Shown piece after piece: positions 37,888-46,207 of a DNA stretch of 64,000 nt. The DNA is taken from the NCBI RefSeq assembly GCF_000423545.1, contig NZ_AUIE01000005.1, positions 62,001 to 126,000 on the forward strand, read 5' to 3'. Positions within the stretch are counted from its first letter, which is position 1, and each line of letters starts with the position of its first letter. A program made the translations under genes and the position numbers. A model generated the notes under the pieces. It made no database searches. It saw only the letters and a program-made list of their open reading frames with translations, and was not told the origin of the DNA. Source of the DNA: Metapseudomonas resinovorans DSM 21078. Its GTDB lineage: Bacteria; Pseudomonadota; Gammaproteobacteria; Pseudomonadales; Pseudomonadaceae.

Positions 37888-38355
37888 TCATGGCAACACC
37901 TCCTGGCTGTCCTTCATCAACACCGGCAAGTCCCGCCAGGCCACCCACACTTCGCGCTGCCACTTCACCACGCCGATCTTGCGGTCGTCCCACGTGAGAA
38001 AGGCCCGGCGCGGCTCCGCACTCAGGTCGCGGTGATAGTCATGCAGCGTCGGCACCAGCACCTCGCTCAACCAGCGACTGATCTCGACATACCCCGGCCG
38101 ACCGAAGCGAAACAGCACCTTGTAGGCCCCGGCATCGCTGATGGCTTCCACCTCTTCATGAAAGCCACTGGCGCTCGCCAGCAAAACGGTACGCCTTTCA
38201 AAACGCTCCAGGGCATCGAGCAAACGGCGGGAATTGCGAACCCCCATCAACTGGGCGAAGTCATGGGCGATGAACCAGGGCTGGTTGTCGATCATCACGG
38301 CGCGCAGGCGCTCGGTGTGGTGATGGAAAACGATGGGGGTGTATGCGTCGTGCAT
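37888..38355 (-). CDS. BRO-N domain (phage-antirepressor-like) DNA-binding protein
   Basis: 155 residues. It begins YTPIVFHHHTERLRAVMIDNQPWFIAHDFAQLMGVRNS, the BRO-N fold found in phage antirepressors and baculovirus BRO proteins, then has FGRPGYVEISRWLSEVLVPTLHD, the second half of the same domain. No C-terminal antirepressor domain follows beyond about residue 110 other than a short tail. ATG at 38355 has TAGGAG 7 nt upstream. No other phage gene is nearby, so it is a domesticated or solitary gene. Its leader is highly structured (separate entry). DNA binding is inference from the fold. Confidence 0.8.
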   Translation of the reverse strand: MHDAYTPIVFHHHTERLRAVMIDNQPWFIAHDFAQLMGVRNSRRLLDALERFERRTVLLASASGFHEEVEAISDAGAYKVLFRFGRPGYVEISRWLSEVLVPTLHDYHRDLSAEPRRAFLTWDDRKIGVVKWQREVWVAWRDLPVLMKDSQEVLP

Positions 38356-38362
38356 GGCGAAG

Positions 38363-38486
38363 CTCCTACTAGTCTGTTGAGGCTTGCCGTCACTCGCTGT
38401 CATTCGAAGGGCGGCAAATCGCGCGGGGTTGACAGACCGGCTAGTAGGCACCGGCAGACCACGAGGGTCTCCCCGCGCGACCTGCC
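38363..38486 (-). promoter_or_regulatory. Structured 5' leader of the BRO-N gene with SD-pairing loop
   Basis: On the minus strand GGCAGGUCGCGCGGGG (38486-38471) pairs with CCCCGCGCGAUUUGCC (38428-38413) as a continuous 16-bp stem if two G-U pairs are allowed. The same positions are A/C mismatches on the plus strand, favouring RNA made leftward. Inside lie a small hairpin AGACC/GGUCU and the loop CCUACUAG (38448-38441). This loop is complementary to CUAGUAGG (38372-38365), which contains the start of the BRO-N ribosome-binding site. UCUGU (38436-38432) can extend the pairing with ACAGA (38377-38373). A pseudoknot or two-state switch is implied. Confidence 0.55.
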
Positions 38487-38864
38487 ATAGAGCAGAGCAG
38501 TCAAAAACTGCATGCGTGTGAATGCCTGCAAGAAACGTCCGCCGTTTCTCGCATGCACCATGCGGCGCATTCGCGCCTACTAATTCAGGCTGTCAAACCC
38601 GGCCACGGGATTGACCGTGGCCGGGGCAGGATAGGGATAGAGCTGGGGGAGGGCAAGGGGAGTGGGCTAGCCACGCATGTCAGGCGGCTTTCGACCCAGA
38701 GCCACAGGAGGGACCGGCAGAAACCGGCCAGAAGCTGCCCTTCATGACGGGTAACTAGCAGCCAATAGGTGAGGTTCGGCAGCGGGTAGCTGCGGTTTGC
38801 CGCCGGCTATTTCGTTCGTAAGCAGTTATCGGGGCAATCCCGGGGGGGGACACGTTAGGCTTAT
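38487..38864. other. Intergenic region, no gene seen
   Basis: Between the BRO-N leader and the leftward hydratase gene. It holds small hairpins (GCAGT/ACTGC near 38500, GAAACG/CGTTTC near 38535) and the strong hairpin at 38598-38625. The right end (38840-38870) marks the change to the lower-GC block. I see no integrase, tRNA or direct repeat. Confidence 0.45.
38598..38625 (-). terminator. Hairpin, probable end of the leftward catabolic operon
   Basis: CCCGGCCACGG (38598-38608) pairs perfectly with CCGTGGCCGGG (38615-38625), 11 bp with a 6-nt loop. Read leftward it is followed by TTT. It lies 240 bases beyond the last gene of the SDR-thiolase-hydratase operon. Confidence 0.5.
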
Positions 38865-39347
38865 TTAGCTCGCTGCTGGCAACGCTTCCATGTGGCGCCG
38901 CATTATGAGGATCATGGTCTCGTAGGCAAGTACGGCTCTACCCCGGGCGGATGTGTTTATTTCTACCTTGAAGATTACCCAACCTCGATCCTCCCTCCAG
39001 GAATGTGGCATTACCTCCACGACTTGTACTGAAAGTCGAAGCACGTCCCCGTTTTGGACTGGGCTGAGCATGACGAAGCGGTCAATTCGTCCGCCAGCAA
39101 CTATGTGCGTCTGGAGGAGGAAGGCGTCACACATCATTCGTTGCGCCATGCCAAGGGTATGAACTCCGCTGGCACAGTGCATACCTATTGGACTCAACGC
39201 CGCTCGATCTGGATCAACATGAAAATCGAGAGGGTCGTACCGAATAGCAAACTCGATTATTTCTTCACAACTGACAGGAAGTTCCCGTTGGGTACTCCAA
39301 ACTCTTCCAAGAGTGAAGTCTTCCCAGTACAAAGTTTTTTCAATCAT
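38865..39347 (-). CDS. MaoC-family (R)-hydratase/dehydratase
   Basis: 160 residues in a single hot-dog domain. The MaoC motif is seen as FAIRYDPLDFHVDPDRA with the catalytic Asp and His, followed by IGMHCASGVHTLGMAQRM. It would hydrate a 2-enoyl-CoA to the (R)-3-hydroxyacyl-CoA or dehydrate the reverse. I start at ATG 39347; a TTG four codons earlier is possible and the ribosome-binding site is weak. Last gene of a leftward operon, 51 bases after the enoyl-CoA hydratase. Two unrelated hydratases in one operon suggest two hydration steps or a stereochemical switch. Confidence 0.82.
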   Translation of the reverse strand: MIEKTLYWEDFTLGRVWSTQRELPVSCEEIIEFAIRYDPLDFHVDPDRAALSPIGMHCASGVHTLGMAQRMMCDAFLLQTHIVAGGRIDRFVMLSPVQNGDVLRLSVQVVEVMPHSWREDRGWVIFKVEINTSARGRAVLAYETMILIMRRHMEALPAAS

Positions 39348-39398
39348 TCTTGTTTCCAATAATGACCATACCAGCGCTGTATCCAGATCGTTACAGCG

Positions 39399-40166
39399 CT
39401 AGCGGAATTGGGCTGGACGCTTCTCGACGAATGCGCGCATTCCTTCTTTCTGGTCAGGAGTGGCGAACACTGAGTGGAAGATTCTGCGCTCGAACCGCAA
39501 TCCCTCAGCGAGCGACCCTTCATCCACGCGCCCAATGCACTCCTTGATCATCATAACGGCGGTGCGCGATTGAGCTGCAATGCGCCGAGCCGTTTCTAGG
39601 CCTACGGAGTGCAACTCCTCTAGCGGCACAACACGCGCGACGATTCCGCAGCGCTCCGCCTCGGCTGCGTCCATGGTTCGGCCAGTCAGCGTCATTTCCA
39701 TAGCCTTTGCTCGGCCAGCTAGGCGCGCGAGGCGCTGGGTTCCACCGGCACCGGGAATCACCCCAAGTTTCACTTCGGGCAGGCCAAAGCGCGCGTTGTC
39801 CGCTGCGATAATGAAATCGCACATCAGGGCAAGCTCGAAGCCTCCACCCAACGCATGGCCGGCTACGGCCGCAATGATGGGTTTACGTCGTTGTGCGACT
39901 TGATCGAGGCGTCCGAGGTAGTTCTCAAGATAGGTGTTCGGGTAGCAGAGTTCGGCCATCTCCTTGACGTCCGCACCAGCGGCAAACGCTTTGCTGCCAC
40001 CGGTAATGAGAATGCAGCCAACGGAAGCCGCATATTCGAAGTGATCGAGTACCGATTTTAGGTCGTCGATCAACGCGCTGTTAAGCGCATTCAGCGCTTC
40101 GGGGCGGTTCAGCGTGATCACGCCAACGCCGTCGACCTGGTCGGCTAAGAGAGTCCTGAAATTCAA
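39399..40166 (-). CDS. Enoyl-CoA hydratase (crotonase family)
   Basis: 255 residues. The oxyanion-hole segment is KAFAAGADVKEM, and both catalytic glutamates are present (GGGFELALMCDF and LPEVKLGVIPGAGGTQRLARL). It should hydrate 2-enoyl-CoA to (S)-3-hydroxyacyl-CoA. The start is a TTG at 40166 with GGGAG about 8 nt upstream. It lies between thiolase (70 bases) and the MaoC gene. Confidence 0.9.
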   Translation of the reverse strand: MNFRTLLADQVDGVGVITLNRPEALNALNSALIDDLKSVLDHFEYAASVGCILITGGSKAFAAGADVKEMAELCYPNTYLENYLGRLDQVAQRRKPIIAAVAGHALGGGFELALMCDFIIAADNARFGLPEVKLGVIPGAGGTQRLARLAGRAKAMEMTLTGRTMDAAEAERCGIVARVVPLEELHSVGLETARRIAAQSRTAVMMIKECIGRVDEGSLAEGLRFERRIFHSVFATPDQKEGMRAFVEKRPAQFR

Positions 40167-40236
40167 GGGGAAGGCTCCCGAGCAATGAAGTGAGAGAGGC
40201 GGTATGGCCGACTCTTAGTAAGGATCTAGTGGCTTG

Positions 40237-41427
40237 TCAGGCCATCAGCTCGATGGCCACAGCAGTGGCTTCTCCGCCACCGATGCATACCGATGCGATG
40301 CCTCTCTTGAGCGAATACTGTTTCAGTGCATTGACCAGGGTTACGAGCACGCGTGCTCCTGATGCCCCGATGGGATGTCCCAGAGCACATGCACCCCCAT
40401 GGATATTCAGTTGATCCCGGCCGATTCTCAGATCGCGCATCGCGGCCATCGGAACGACAGCGAACGCTTCGTTGATTTCAAACAAATCCACGCTCTGCTG
40501 AGACCATTTCGTGCGGTCGAGCAGGCGCTTGATGGCTCCAATCGGAGCGGTGGCAAACAAGTTAGGGGCATGAGCGTAGGAGGAGTGACCGACTATGCGG
40601 GCCAGCGGTGCAAGGCCGCGTCGCTCCGCCTCGGACAGTCGCATCAGCACCAAAGCAGCGGAACCATCGGAAATGGAGCTAGAGTTTGCTGCGGTCACGG
40701 TTCCGCCCTCGCGGAAAGCTGGTCTCAGTGTGGGGATCTTGTCCAGCCGGGCTTTCCCCGGTTGCTCATCTTTTCCCGCACAGACAACATCGCGACCCGA
40801 TCTGGCTTGCACCGGGGCGATTTCGTTGTTGAAGAGACCTTCCATATTGGCCTTTTGTGCCCGGATGAGCGAGTCGATGGCGAACTCGTCCTGCTGCTCG
40901 CGCGAGAACCCGTAACTCTCGGCGCAATCCTCGGCAAAGGTGCCCATCAGACGACCTTTTTCATAGGCATCCTCGAGACCGTCCAGAAACATGTGATCGA
41001 CGACCTTCTGATGCCCCATACGATAGCCGGAGCGCGCTCTATCCAGGAGGTAGGGGGCGTTCGACATACTTTCCATACCACCAGCGATTACCACCCCAGC
41101 GCTGTCAGCAGCGAGAAGGTCATGCCCGAACATCACGGCCTTCATACCTGAGCCGCACATTTTATTGACGGTCGCGCATACGACTTGCTGCGGTAGCTGC
41201 GCTTGGAGGGCGGCCTGGCGCGCTGGAGCTTGTCCCTGACCAGCCTGCAGGACACAGCCCATGATGACTTCGTCGATGTCCTTGGCGAGCAGGCCCGCGC
41301 GCTCCACAGCGGCACGTATGGACACTGCGCCAAGTTCTGCGGCGGTGAGTTCTTTGAAGTCACCGAGAAAGCCGCCCAAGGGCGTGCGAGCGGCGCTGAC
41401 GATGACGATAGGATCTGTGTGGCTCAT
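40237..41427 (-). CDS. Acyl-CoA thiolase
   Basis: 396 residues with active-site Cys in [23 protein letters not shown] and CIGGGEATAVAIE. It would cleave a 3-oxoacyl-CoA to acetyl-CoA (or propionyl-CoA) and a shortened acyl-CoA. It is a different paralogue from the atoB thiolase in this window and has visibly lower GC. ATG at 41427 follows GAGGAG. Second gene of the leftward operon. Confidence 0.93.
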   Translation of the reverse strand: MSHTDPIVIVSAARTPLGGFLGDFKELTAAELGAVSIRAAVERAGLLAKDIDEVIMGCVLQAGQGQAPARQAALQAQLPQQVVCATVNKMCGSGMKAVMFGHDLLAADSAGVVIAGGMESMSNAPYLLDRARSGYRMGHQKVVDHMFLDGLEDAYEKGRLMGTFAEDCAESYGFSREQQDEFAIDSLIRAQKANMEGLFNNEIAPVQARSGRDVVCAGKDEQPGKARLDKIPTLRPAFREGGTVTAANSSSISDGSAALVLMRLSEAERRGLAPLARIVGHSSYAHAPNLFATAPIGAIKRLLDRTKWSQQSVDLFEINEAFAVVPMAAMRDLRIGRDQLNIHGGACALGHPIGASGARVLVTLVNALKQYSLKRGIASVCIGGGEATAVAIELMA

Positions 41428-41490
41428 GTCTACTCCTCAATTCGTTGGCCGAGTGACCCCTGACGAAACACGGGAACAGCCTTCAGGTGA

Positions 41491-42258
41491 TTACTTTGCA
41501 GCCATCCGGAGGGCGCCATCGAGACGAATCACCTCACCGTTGAGCATGGTGTTTTCGATGATGTGCCGCGCTAGCGCTGCGTATTCCATTGGGCGGCCCA
41601 GGCGCGGCGGGAACGGCACATTGGCAGCCAGGGAGTCCTGCACGTCCTGGGGCATGCCGGCCATCATTGGGGTCTCGAAAATACCCGGTGCGATACACAT
41701 CACTCGGATACCACTGCGGGCCAGGTCACGGGCTATTGGCAGCGTCATCGCGGCGACTCCCCCCTTGGATGCGGAATAAGCAGCTTGCCCCATCTGGCCA
41801 TCGAAGGCGGCGACGGAAGCAGTGTTGATGATCACGCCACGTTCGCCTTCCTCGTTTGGTTCACCACCGGCCATTGCTTCGGCGGCGAGTCGGAGCATGT
41901 TGAAACTACCGATCAGGTTGATTTCGATAGTGCGGCGGAAGCTGTCGAGGCCATGGGCGCCGTTGCGGCCAAGCACCTTCTCGGCAGGTGCGATCCCGGC
42001 GCAGTTGATCAGACCTTGTAGACCGCCAAATGCATCCTGAGCGATGGCTACAGCCTTGCGACAGTCCTCTTCGTCGGTGATATCTGCGCGTACAAAGCAG
42101 GCGTTCTTGCCTAACTCGTCCGCTCGAGCAGCACCGGCAGCCTCGTTGATATCGACCAGGATGACCTTGCCGCCCAGCCCCACCAGTTCACGCGCGGCAG
42201 CGAGGCCGAGGCCGGAACCTCCACCGGTTACCAGGAGGACGGAGTTTTCGACGCGCAT
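41491..42258 (-). CDS. Short-chain 3-hydroxyacyl-CoA dehydrogenase (HSD10-like SDR)
   Basis: 255 residues. The cofactor motif is [13 protein letters not shown], followed by [11 protein letters not shown] and catalytic YSASKGG. The C-terminal [30 protein letters not shown] is characteristic of type II 3-hydroxyacyl-CoA dehydrogenases such as 3-hydroxy-2-methylbutyryl-CoA dehydrogenase. It would oxidise 3-hydroxyacyl-CoA with NAD+. ATG at 42258 has CGAGG 9 nt upstream. First gene of the leftward operon and divergent from the AraC gene. Confidence 0.9.
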   Translation of the reverse strand: MRVENSVLLVTGGGSGLGLAAARELVGLGGKVILVDINEAAGAARADELGKNACFVRADITDEEDCRKAVAIAQDAFGGLQGLINCAGIAPAEKVLGRNGAHGLDSFRRTIEINLIGSFNMLRLAAEAMAGGEPNEEGERGVIINTASVAAFDGQMGQAAYSASKGGVAAMTLPIARDLARSGIRVMCIAPGIFETPMMAGMPQDVQDSLAANVPFPPRLGRPMEYAALARHIIENTMLNGEVIRLDGALRMAAK

Positions 42259-42715
42259 GATGAAGAACCTCGTGTTATGGGCAACACCGCATACGCGGTT
42301 GCTTGATATGAAATACTCAGCGCTTATTGGCGTAGGCTCGCTATGTAGGCTGATCTTCCAATAAGGAATCACCGCCTCAAGGAATCCACGGAAACACAGA
42401 GCAGATAACTAGCTCTTCCAAGGCAGTTCGCCACGCGAGCTATAGCCAGGCGCCAGCTGGGGGCGATCTTTGGCTAACGTCAACCTAACGACAATGTTCA
42501 AAAGCCTCATTCTGATTGAGTAGTTTGGGCATCTCCGGCTGCGGAAGCACAAACGGCAAGCCACGTCGGCTTGACAGTCGGTGCCCTGAAAAAGGAGCGT
42601 TAAAAGGCGACTGCAGCTTGGCTGTCCCTTGTTATGAAGACAGCTGGTGCAGGCGGTTGGAATCAACAATGAAGCAGCTCGCGCCGAAGGGCGCGCAGCG
42701 GAAGATGGAAAAAGC
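42259..42715. other. Divergent regulatory region of the catabolic block
   Basis: About 455 bases, A/T-richer than the flanks. It contains an inverted repeat CTTATTGG/CCAATAAG (42323-42330, 42358-42365), direct repeats GTAGGCT (42332, 42345) inside it, and direct repeats CTAACG 11 bases apart (42474, 42485). No gene is supported. Confidence 0.5.
42323..42365. promoter_or_regulatory. Candidate operator for the SDR-thiolase operon
   Basis: CTTATTGG (42323-42330) and CCAATAAG (42358-42365) form a perfect 8-bp inverted repeat 27 bases apart, enclosing two direct GTAGGCT copies 13 bases apart. It lies 65 bases upstream of the leftward operon start. Confidence 0.35.
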
Positions 42716-43741
42716 ATGGTGCTCCCCGCAGACAAAGGAACCACTTCGATAGGGTTGGTGCATGAAGCGCTTCATGGGGCGCTCCATCGAGGCTTGGATG
42801 TCTCCCTCGCCCTCCGGCAGGCGCACATTGATCCCGAGCTACTGACAGCTCCTCAGGCTCGTGTGTCAGCCGCTGCGTTCTCACGCCTCTGGGTCGCACT
42901 ATCCGATCTGCTCGACGACGAGTTTTTCGCTATCGACAGCCACCCAATGCGACGTGGCAGTTTCAGGCTGCTGTGCCATGCGACGCTTGGTTGCGATACC
43001 TTGGAGCAGGCGTTGCGCCGCATACTGGCGTTTCTTCGGCTGGTGCTCGATGACGTGTACGGAGAGCTCCAATTCGAGGGGAATGCTGCCGTAATCGTGA
43101 TCCACGATTACGGCGTAGAAAGACGGCTCTTTTGCTATGGCACCTGGCTGATCTTGGTGCATGGCCTGCTGTGCTGGCTTGGCAATCGGCGAATTCCCAT
43201 CCAGCAGCTGTGCTTGCGCCCGAAACGTCCGGAGGACGACAGCGACTACCGCATGCGCTTCTGTGAAGACATCCAGTTCGAGACGCCTGCTTCGCTGGCT
43301 CGTTTCGACCGTAGCTACCTGGAGCTGAAGGTCGCTCAGACTCCGGCAAGCCTGTCGGTATTCCTCAAGGAATCGCCTGCCAGCCTTCTGGTGAAGTACC
43401 GCAATGACCAGAGCATCAGTGCCAAGATCCGACAGCGGCTCCGTGGCCAAAGCCCGGAGGAGTGGCCGGAGCTCGAGGCGCTCGCCAAAATGTTGCGCAT
43501 GTCCAATTCGACTCTCCAGCGCAGGCTGCAGGCCGAGGGCGTCAGCTACAAACTTCTGAGGGACAACCTGCGGCGCGACATAGCGATTAACCTGCTATGT
43601 CGCGCAGACCTGACCGTGAACGACGTCGCCGAACAGACTGGTTTCCAAGAGACCAGTGCGTTTCATCGTGCGTTCAAGAAATGGACCGGGGTAAGCCCAG
43701 GTGCCTACCGGCGTTCGCACGGTGGCGACGCTGACACCTAG
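42716..43741 (+). CDS. AraC-family regulator (Arabinose_bd/OruR-like)
   Basis: 341 residues from ATG 42716. The N-terminal effector part (about 20-220) belongs to the type of AraC regulators with an Arabinose_bd-like domain (HPMRRGSFRLLCHATLGCDTLEQAL). The C-terminal AraC HTH has LAKMLRMSNSTLQRRLQAEG and VNDVAEQTGFQETSAFHRAFKKWTGVSPGAYR. It probably activates the divergent operon and/or the downstream MFS-ligase genes. The frame is open further upstream to 42647 but without a ribosome-binding site. Confidence 0.88.
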   Translation: MVLPADKGTTSIGLVHEALHGALHRGLDVSLALRQAHIDPELLTAPQARVSAAAFSRLWVALSDLLDDEFFAIDSHPMRRGSFRLLCHATLGCDTLEQALRRILAFLRLVLDDVYGELQFEGNAAVIVIHDYGVERRLFCYGTWLILVHGLLCWLGNRRIPIQQLCLRPKRPEDDSDYRMRFCEDIQFETPASLARFDRSYLELKVAQTPASLSVFLKESPASLLVKYRNDQSISAKIRQRLRGQSPEEWPELEALAKMLRMSNSTLQRRLQAEGVSYKLLRDNLRRDIAINLLCRADLTVNDVAEQTGFQETSAFHRAFKKWTGVSPGAYRRSHGGDADT

Positions 43742-44064
43742 CGACATCTCTGCGGGCTGCTGACTCCGGCAGCACTCTCTTCCACTGCCCGGAGACGGTT
43801 CTGACCGTCTCTGGTGTGGCCCGCCTCCTTTCCCTCGAAACTGCCCAGATCGGTCAAGCACAACGATGCCCACGGGCATGGGCCCTGCGGATTTCTGATC
43901 CTACGATGCGCTGCAGGTAGCCCTCTGCGCTGTGTACCGTCCATCCAGCCCACGTTGCTTGAGTTGGTGTGCGACGCCTGAGACTCCCTTCACCTGAAAG
44001 GGCCGGCAGACCTAGTGACTGATGGGCTCTTCACAAACAAGAACAAGATTGAAGGAGACACGAT
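43742..44064. other. Intergenic region upstream of the MFS gene
   Basis: About 320 bases with no gene. It contains a hairpin GAGACGGT-TCTG-ACCGTCTC (43792-43811), probably ending the AraC transcript, and the promoter of the MFS gene. Confidence 0.5.
43792..43811 (+). terminator. Hairpin after the AraC gene
   Basis: GAGACGGT and ACCGTCTC form a perfect 8-bp stem with a 4-nt TCTG loop, 50 bases after the AraC stop. There is no T-run, so termination is uncertain. Confidence 0.4.
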
Positions 44065-45408
44065 ATGCAATCACTGAACGCATATGCGCTTGCGGCGGAA
44101 TCAAAATTCGGCCGATTCCACGGGCTCATTCTCTTCTGGTGCGTCCTCATCCTGATCATTGATGGCTACGACCTCGCCGTAGTTGGCGCAGCGTTGCCGG
44201 CAATCATGCAGGATATGAATGTTGATCCGACTAGCGCCGGCATCATGGCTGGTTCTGCGCTGTTCGGCACCATGCTCGGGGCGATATTCCTCGGGACGCT
44301 AGCAGATCGCATCGGTCGGCCAAAGATGATAGCCATCTGCGTGGCACTGTTCAGCATATTCACTGCAGCTGCCGGTTTCACCAACGACCCCATCACTTTT
44401 AGCATCAGCCGCTTCATCGCTGGTCTTGGCATCGGCGGTGTACTGCCGGTATGCACCGCCCAAATGGGCGAGTACTCGCCCCTGAAGTTGCGGACTCGTC
44501 TGGTGACCATTGTTTTCGCCGGCTACTCCGTCGGCGGCATCCTGGTCGCACTCACCGCGAAGCAACTCATCGAGAGCCATGGCTGGCAGTGGGTCTTCTA
44601 TGTGGCAGGCCTACCGGTACTCCTGATCCCCTTCATCCTGAAGAGCATGCCGGACTCCATCGGCTTCATGCTGAAGAAAGGTCGCCAGGACGAGCTTCGT
44701 GAAATCGCCCGGCAAATCGAACCCGGTCTAAATATCAGCAACGACACCGCGATGACCGGCAACCCCGCGATGGTGGGCAAGCAAGAAACCCCGGTTCGCA
44801 ATCTGTTCAAGGACGGTCGTGGCTTCAGCACTGTAATGATCTGGGCGGCCTTTATGACCGGTCTATTCATGGTGTATGCGCTTAATTCCTGGCTGACCAA
44901 ACTCATGGCCATGGCCGGCTTCAGCCTCGGCTCGGCACTGAACTATGTCATCGTGTTCAACGTCGGCTCTATTGCTGGAGCCATTTTCGGCGGCTGGTTG
45001 AGCGACAGGCTGAACATCAAGCATGTGCTGGTCAGCTTTTACATCGTGGGGGCCATTGCCCTGACGTTGCTGGGCTACACCCGCTCGACGACTCTCTTGT
45101 TCGCTGTCGTGTTCGTCGTGGGCGCATCCACCCTCGGCACTCAGCTGCTGGCCTATGCCTACGCCGGGGACTTCTACCCATCAACGATCCGCTCCACCGG
45201 TGTCGGCTTCGCATCGGGTGTAGGGCGTATCGGCGCCATCGTCGCCCCAGTTCTCATCGGTTGGCTGGTTTCCCTGAGTTTGCCGCTTGAACAGAACTTC
45301 ATGGCGATCAGTCTCGCCGGTCTGATCGGGGCCGTGGCAGTCACCATGATCAACCAGTCGTGCGCCGACTCCACCCAAGCCAGAAAGGCTCCAGCCCTAT
45401 CTAATTAA
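44065..45408 (+). CDS. MFS transporter, aromatic acid:H+ symporter (AAHS) type
   Basis: 447 residues with 12 membrane helices. The first helix ends in LIIDGYDLAVVG, the DGYD motif of the PcaK/BenK/MhpT group, and GTLADRIGRPKMI is the MFS loop 2-3 motif; SDRLNIKHV is its second-half counterpart. It should import an organic, often aromatic, acid with protons. ATG at 44065 has AAGGAG upstream. First gene of the rightward MFS-nitroreductase-ligase group. Confidence 0.88.
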   Translation: MQSLNAYALAAESKFGRFHGLILFWCVLILIIDGYDLAVVGAALPAIMQDMNVDPTSAGIMAGSALFGTMLGAIFLGTLADRIGRPKMIAICVALFSIFTAAAGFTNDPITFSISRFIAGLGIGGVLPVCTAQMGEYSPLKLRTRLVTIVFAGYSVGGILVALTAKQLIESHGWQWVFYVAGLPVLLIPFILKSMPDSIGFMLKKGRQDELREIARQIEPGLNISNDTAMTGNPAMVGKQETPVRNLFKDGRGFSTVMIWAAFMTGLFMVYALNSWLTKLMAMAGFSLGSALNYVIVFNVGSIAGAIFGGWLSDRLNIKHVLVSFYIVGAIALTLLGYTRSTTLLFAVVFVVGASTLGTQLLAYAYAGDFYPSTIRSTGVGFASGVGRIGAIVAPVLIGWLVSLSLPLEQNFMAISLAGLIGAVAVTMINQSCADSTQARKAPALSN

Positions 45409-45460
45409 CTTTGGACGCCGGACGACCCTTCGCTTCCTCAGAAAAACGAGTCTGTAAGAG

Positions 45461-46207
45461 ATGATCATGAACCGCTTATCGCAACCGCCGCTCTCGCCAG
45501 AGCTCCTGAGCCAGACGGTTGATTGGGCGATTACTACCCGCCGGAGCATCAGGGCTTTCCTGCCTAAGCCGGTGCCGCACGAGGAAATCGAGTCAATCCT
45601 CAACGTTGCGCGCTTCAGTGCCACTGGAGTGAACATGCAGCCGTGGCGGGTTCATGTCGTTACGGGGGAAACGAAGGATCGCCTTTCCCAGGCAATCGCT
45701 GGGATCGACAACGATCCGTTGCTGAGCATGGGCCTCGAAGATCCCTACGAATACTATCCGCGCGAGTGGGTGACTCCGTACGTTGATCGTAGGAGAAAGG
45801 TGGGTTGGGAACTCTATGGCTTATTGGGTATTGCCAAGGGTGACAAGCACCGCATGCATCAACAGCACGGCCGCAATTATCGTTTTTTCGATGCCCCGGT
45901 CGGCCTGCTTTTCACCATTGACCGAGTGCTGCAGGAGGGGAGCCTGCTTGATTATGGAATGTTCCTGCAAAGCGTGATGGTGGCGGCGCGCGGCAGAGGT
46001 TTGCATACCTGCCCGCAAGCCGCATTCCTGAAGTATCACAACGTGATTGCAAAGGTTCTCGCGATTCCCTCCGATCAGATGCTGGTGTGTGGGATGAGTC
46101 TCGGGTATGCCGACGAGTCCAGCATTGAGAACACCTTGGTTACTGATCGAGAGCCGGTAAGGGCGTTTACCACATTTCATCACAATAATAAGGAGACAAC
46201 CCCATGA
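45461..46207 (+). CDS. Nitroreductase-family FMN oxidoreductase
   Basis: 248 residues. The N-terminal FMN-phosphate motif is AITTRRSIRAFLPKPV, then FSATGVNMQPWRVHVVTG and the C-terminal GMFLQSVMVAARGRGLHTCPQAA and LVCGMSLGYAD, all nitroreductase-fold landmarks. It would use NAD(P)H and FMN to reduce a nitro group, quinone or activated C=C bond. The stop overlaps the start of the ligase by ATGA, so the two are coupled, an unusual pairing. The role in the pathway is unknown. Confidence 0.87.
   Translation: MIMNRLSQPPLSPELLSQTVDWAITTRRSIRAFLPKPVPHEEIESILNVARFSATGVNMQPWRVHVVTGETKDRLSQAIAGIDNDPLLSMGLEDPYEYYPREWVTPYVDRRRKVGWELYGLLGIAKGDKHRMHQQHGRNYRFFDAPVGLLFTIDRVLQEGSLLDYGMFLQSVMVAARGRGLHTCPQAAFLKYHNVIAKVLAIPSDQMLVCGMSLGYADESSIENTLVTDREPVRAFTTFHHNNKETTP

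Noticed and set aside
38356-38490. Retron-like element next to the BRO-N gene
   Set aside because: The region is strongly structured, but there is no reverse transcriptase gene nearby; a cis-acting leader explains the SD complementarity better.
38356-38864. Integration site (att) for the catabolic block
   Set aside because: No tRNA, integrase or direct repeat shared with 49285-49712 could be found by eye.
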